From Synura sp. LO234KE (Eukaryota; Sar; Synurophyceae; Synurales; Mallomonadaceae): a DNA stretch of 11,160 nt. The stretch's first letter is position 1. Each line of letters begins with the position of its first letter. The stretch spans positions 1-11,160 of the forward strand of contig VKHC01000552.1 of NCBI GenBank assembly GCA_015143735.1, read 5' to 3'. A model generated the notes under the pieces. It made no database searches. It was not told the DNA's origin and saw nothing but the letters and a program-made list of their open reading frames with translations. Below are positions 8,293 through 11,160 of this stretch, piece by piece. Both the position numbers and the translations under genes were made by a program.

Positions 8293-8370
8293 CACTATAT
8301 GGTACTTTAACGGTACTTTAGGAACACTTTAACGGACACTATAGTGTCCAAAGTTTGGTACACAGATGTA
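8293..8370. repeat. Right terminal repeat array with 16-bp palindrome
   Basis: It holds ACTTTAACGG-type units, ACTTTAG at 8315, and a perfect 16-bp palindrome, GGACACTATAGTGTCC, at 8334-8349. The outer end, from 8337 to 8370, is the reverse complement of the left end at 4479-4510 with moderate divergence. Together with 6288-6486 it would form the right arm of the interrupted element. Confidence 0.55.
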
Positions 8371-9761
8371 GTATCGTTACAGAGCCATGTAAGATATATT
8401 TACATTCATGAATAACAATCTTTATTTACGCATTTAACCGTCAGGATATGATCGGTAGAACTATTGCGCCGCTTGAACTTTGAAGGTCGGTCAATTTCGA
8501 AAAGGACTGACTACGCACGATATCTATTGATAAAATAATTTAACTTAAGGTTCAGAATCATTCGATAATAATACTAAAAACTTACATCTTAAGTACCGAG
8601 CTAATCCTAAGCAGAATAACGTTCACAGTTTATGCCAACCACAGTCCTCATTTCTCTAATAATTACCTTTACGCGCGCTCAAGCAAATAATCTACTCATT
8701 CATACAGTGGTGTGGTAGTGATACCGACCTTGATTCATAGCAACGAAGTACTCAGAGAAAGCAAGAAAGCTAAAATAAAAATCCAGCTACCATGTAGAAA
8801 TATCTGCCATCCTCGATCACAAAAACTATGTAAATGGTACGGATTAGCAAGGTTCCAATTAGAAAGACAATTAATTCTTAAGTTGTTGATAGGTATCCGA
8901 GGGACTCATGAATATTCTGTATGTAAAAATATCATAATTTCAAAAAAGCGATAAATGCGTTCACAGTTATTTAGCAGTGTTGATAAATAAATTGAATCTC
9001 GTTAACGTAAATCGAGTTCTTAAATAAATTATATCGCCGGTACACCGTGGTACCGTAGTATTGAGCAATGTAGATTACCATCAAGTGATTGTAAAGAATT
9101 ATATATTCCAAGGCGATGGCCTTCCTTGGTTACAGAGCACGTTGAGTAAGTAAAAACAGTGCAGCAACAGCCGATGAAGCGTTACGATAAACTCAGATTC
9201 TAAATTGGTCGGGTGTCACCGCTGCATTTGAATACCGGGCCCCCCTCTATCGATGAAGTTCATGACATCGGACACGCTTGTAGAGACTCCCCGCGCGAAG
9301 TTATCCTTGGATACAATGACGAGGACAAAGAAGACAGAATGTCATGAATTGCGTTAGTAGTGAGCAAGCAAAGTGTTGGCTACTTCCTCAACTTCCTCAA
9401 TCCGCCCAATATCCATAGCTCTTTCACCCCACCTTGGACTACTCAATCACCTGTTTCTCAATCGCCTTCCGATCTCCTGAGCAGTTTTATGCGGATCCGA
9501 GGTAATGGCATCAGTGAACAAAACGCCCTTCCAAATTTGTATAAAAATTGTCAAATTGAGAACGAATTCCAATATATTACACATGTAGTTATGTTTATAG
9601 ATTATATATCGAGATATATCTATTCATCAACGAATATACCTGCGTGACAGGCTTCAAGTCGAAGTAACTTCCACAAGCTAGAATAGGACTCGAGGTGATC
9701 ATAGCCACACTAAGCTATGGATGGTAAGATGGCGGAGACATACGCAATTACTGTACTTAAT
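8371..9761. other. AT-rich intergenic region
   Basis: No gene is supported. The open frame at 8712-8954 is rich in Lys and Ile as expected of AT-rich DNA and shows no motif. A local island of higher GC at about 9200-9500 contains a short protein-like phrase (see 9231-9347). The frame at 9360-9647 lacks a convincing composition. No canonical AATAAA for the downstream minus-strand gene was found close to its stop codon. Confidence 0.55.
9231..9347 (+). other. Short coding-like island, possible gene relic
   Basis: One plus-strand frame reads a hydrophilic, well-mixed stretch including SIDEVHDIGHACRDSPREV and ends at TGA 9345-9347. There is no start codon and a stop lies at 9201-9203. It looks more like coding sequence than its AT-rich surroundings but has no recognised motif, and another frame and the opposite strand are also partly open. 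It may be an exon relic or chance. Confidence 0.2.
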
Positions 9762-10842
9762 TTACGTTTCGGGAGGTACTTTGAACTCGATGCGAAATGA
9801 CTTTGTTTGAATAGATGTACTGGAAGACGAATCAAGTTCAGTGACAACGAAAGGCACGGTTTCCAGAAGTCCAGGGTGAGCGGAGGCGCGAGACTGAGCA
9901 GGCGATGCACTAGTCGGATTCGCTGCATCGTTAACAGATGGATCGGAAGCAACTTCATTCATCAATATTCGTGAAGGCTTTCGTTCACGCATTTCTTTGG
10001 TACTCTTTATCCACTGAATGAGGTCAGAAAGCTGAGGGATGTAACGGCAGAAGAAGTAATTTGACGAGCGACGTAACCGCAATCAAGAGTATTGAGCTTA
10101 CGTACACACTCATCTCCAATTTCATGGTCGTAATATTCATATTCCTTGAATAGAACATCATATTGGTTGAGAAGCAGGTTAGTAGCGGTCCTTTGTCCCC
10201 ATTGAAAATTCACCAGACTATCTCGTTTTCCTGGAAGAAAAATTGGGATAAAAGGAGATACGAAATCATAATATTTTACCGTGCATCATAAACACTCGGA
10301 TCTGCCTAGGTTTAGTGTCATTCCGGAATACGATCGAATTTTGAATTAAAAAACTTCCTATTGCGAAGATTCCGATTACTTTTGGTGGGAGTTCTTGGAC
10401 CAGGAATTGAAGTGAGAATCCACCCCCCATAGAAAATCCTCCTAGAAAAATGTATCGGTATTGCTCTTTTATTTCTGAAATGAGTCTCATAATCTAGTCA
10501 ACAATAAAAACGTTGTAGGAATAGTTTAAAGTTTGACCGCTCACTTACCCTCTCAGAGGAAGCTCTAATCCCATTTAAATCTTCGTAAGAATCATCAACA
10601 CCAAAATTTTCCCAATTCTGTCGTCGATTATGCCACACGTTTGCATACTCACCAATGCCGTCATACATGATTCGATTTGCCGTAGGAGTAAAAATATCGC
10701 AATCTATTTCCTTTAAGCACTTTGCAAATGTATTATACTCAAGAGAAGGAATTGGAACATGCTCCAAAAAGCTTCTCAGATCATTACCACTACTGCCAGA
10801 GCCGTGAAGAAACACAACGGCATATCTGTTCAAATTTATCAT
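9762..10842 (-). CDS. LYPLAL1-like acyl-protein thioesterase/carboxylesterase, four exons
   Basis: A cytosolic-type alpha/beta hydrolase of the acyl-protein thioesterase family, whose members remove fatty acyl groups from proteins or hydrolyse small esters and lysophospholipids. The exact substrate is unknown. Exons are 10842-10549, 10493-10280, 10230-10106 and 10031-9762, joining to 903 nt and 300 residues ending in TAA. Visible features are the oxyanion-loop HGSGSSG (13-19), the nucleophile in GGFSMGG (Ser119), Asp173 in HGKRDSLV and His205 in DHEIG. GFSMGG and the VW motif after the N-terminal strands resemble animal LYPLAL1 rather than the GFSQGG of classical APT1. Residues 212-219 align with the final helix of the fold. 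About 75 further residues form a polar, Ser-rich tail not seen in human LYPLAL1. No signal peptide or membrane segment is seen. All junctions are GT-AG and keep frame. Confidence 0.85.
10032..10105 (-). other. Intron 3 (74 bp)
   Basis: The donor is TGT|GTACGT and the acceptor CATCCCTCAG|CTT, phase 0. It joins the catalytic HEIGDEC to LSDLIQWI. This gives the same His-to-helix spacing as human LYPLAL1 (HE plus 11 residues to the WI pair). Without this splice the frame ends at 10007 and the last helix is lost. Confidence 0.78.
10231..10279 (-). other. Intron 2 (49 bp)
   Basis: The donor is CACG|GTAAAA, and the acceptor TTTTTCTTCCAG|GA has a good pyrimidine tract, phase 1. Splicing recreates the HG-x-x-D motif that carries the catalytic aspartate, strong support for these exact sites. 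Confidence 0.88.
10494..10548 (-). other. Intron 1 (55 bp)
   Basis: The donor is AGG|GTAAGT and the acceptor TGACTAG|ATT, phase 0. Splicing joins ...RASSER to IMRLISEI..., preserving the helix that leads to the catalytic serine strand. Reading through gives a stop after 16 codons. Confidence 0.85.
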
Positions 10843-10914
10843 TTTTATGGCGCCGTTGGTGAACTCGTTTTCAATAATTTTGTTTGTTAATATATTTCGA
10901 TTTGTTATTAAGAA
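10843..10914. promoter_or_regulatory. 72-bp divergent intergenic spacer, putative bidirectional promoter
   Basis: The start codons of the minus-strand hydrolase and the plus-strand gene are only 72 bp apart, so both 5' leaders and core promoters must overlap here or extend into the coding regions. The sequence is AT-rich with TAATATATTT near 10888-10898, but no TATA box is at a clearly correct distance. The frame of the hydrolase stays open upstream to a TGA inside the neighbour, without another ATG, which supports the chosen start. Confidence 0.5.
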
Positions 10915-11160
10915 ATGGGGAGGGGACCGAATTCACGAGGCGGAAAAAATAATAACAATAAATTAAATATGTCTGCAAGAGCAAGATTTAGCAATTGGAA
11001 GCCTAATTATATTAAGTTGGAAGAGAAATTCGATAAGAAACGTAAGGAATTGGAAAGGAGGATTGAATTGAACAACGATTCGACAAGGGATCCGCATCCC
11101 CTGCCCGATGGTATTAAACCTGATTCAGTGATTGATATTAATCTTCCAAATGAAATTCTT
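10915..11160 (+). CDS. Unrecognised protein, N-terminal 82 residues (runs off window)
   Basis: I do not recognise this gene. The frame is open from ATG 10915 to the window edge. It starts with a short Gly/Arg/Asn-rich leader (MGRGPNSRGGKNNNNK), followed by SARARFSNWKPNYIKLEEKF. A strongly charged, probably helical KKRKELERR stretch follows, then a Pro/Asp-rich segment. A second in-frame ATG at 10969 (residue 19) begins MSARARF and could be the true start; the first has a good context (A at -3, G at +4). The basic, Arg/Gly/Asn-rich N-terminus is common in RNA-binding or nuclear proteins, but that is only suggestive. It is divergent from the hydrolase gene. Confidence 0.65.
   Translation, partial: MGRGPNSRGGKNNNNKLNMSARARFSNWKPNYIKLEEKFDKKRKELERRIELNNDSTRDPHPLPDGIKPDSVIDINLPNEIL

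Larger units (their letters stand above)
4479..8370. mobile_element. Putative non-autonomous DNA transposon with inverted ends, interrupted by a nested insertion
   Basis: The sequence from 4479 inward (TACATCCGTGTACC, then ACTATAGTG) matches in reverse complement the sequence ending at 8370 (TACATCTGTGTACC, then ACTATAGTG). Thirteen of the first 14 bases agree, and about 21 of 29 positions of the next aligned stretch from CYGTGTACC inward. Each end starts at a TA, consistent with the TA duplication of Tc1/mariner-type elements, though two bases are weak evidence. Inside both ends lie arrays of ACTTTAG/CTAAAGT. Removing the nested insertion (6487-8278) and one repeat copy leaves about 2.1 kb. 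No transposase frame is visible, so it would be non-autonomous. The alternative is a chance alignment of motif-rich DNA. Confidence 0.45.

Noticed and set aside
8712-8954. 80-codon plus-strand open frame
   Set aside because: Its Lys/Ile-rich translation is typical of AT-rich non-coding DNA; no motif or splice context.
10007-10213. Reading exon 3 straight through to the stop at 10007
   Set aside because: This loses the terminal helix; the GTACGT...CTCAG intron restores the family spacing between the catalytic His and the WI pair.

Overview
This is a eukaryotic nuclear window. The evidence is a protein gene with three short spliced introns (55, 49 and 74 bp, all GT-AG), a decayed non-LTR retrotransposon of LINE type, and long AT-rich non-coding DNA. 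I cannot place the species. Short introns and a 72-bp divergent intergenic spacer suggest a compact genome, such as a small invertebrate, a fungus or a protist. The one recognisable host gene is closest by eye to the animal LYPLAL1 branch of the acyl-protein thioesterase family.

Layout. (a) 1 to about 3.5 kb: a GC-rich, plus-strand LINE remnant that is frameshifted and stop-ridden and runs off the left edge. It keeps an AP-type endonuclease (GGDFNSDW, SDHRP), a CCHC-like zinc-binding segment and an RNase H domain (FTDGS, an IEL core, SHT). No convincing reverse transcriptase core survives between them. (b) 3.5 to 4.48 kb: AT-rich DNA with no gene and minor repeats. (c) 4479 to 8370: my reading is an old DNA transposon with diverged terminal inverted repeats bounded by TA, subterminal arrays of the heptamer ACTTTAG/CTAAAGT, and a non-coding AT-rich core. 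(d) Nested in its right arm, 6487 to 8278: a more GC-rich insertion flanked by an identical 14-bp direct repeat, as expected of a retroelement target-site duplication. It carries a decayed reading frame of roughly 400 codons for a protein I do not recognise, and ends in a segment resembling the 3' tail of the LINE in (a). (e) 8371 to 9761: AT-rich intergenic DNA. (f) 9762 to 10842, minus strand: an apparently intact four-exon serine hydrolase gene of 300 residues with a complete Ser-Asp-His triad. (g) 10915 to the right edge, plus strand: the start of an unrecognised gene transcribed divergently from (f).

The left 8.4 kb is a graveyard of mobile elements with at least one nesting event, and the right 1.4 kb is a host gene pair sharing a very short promoter region. 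The most notable point is the nested insertion. Its unknown protein plus a LINE-like tail fits a non-autonomous retroelement mobilised by the LINE machinery. That rests on hand alignment and is an inference.
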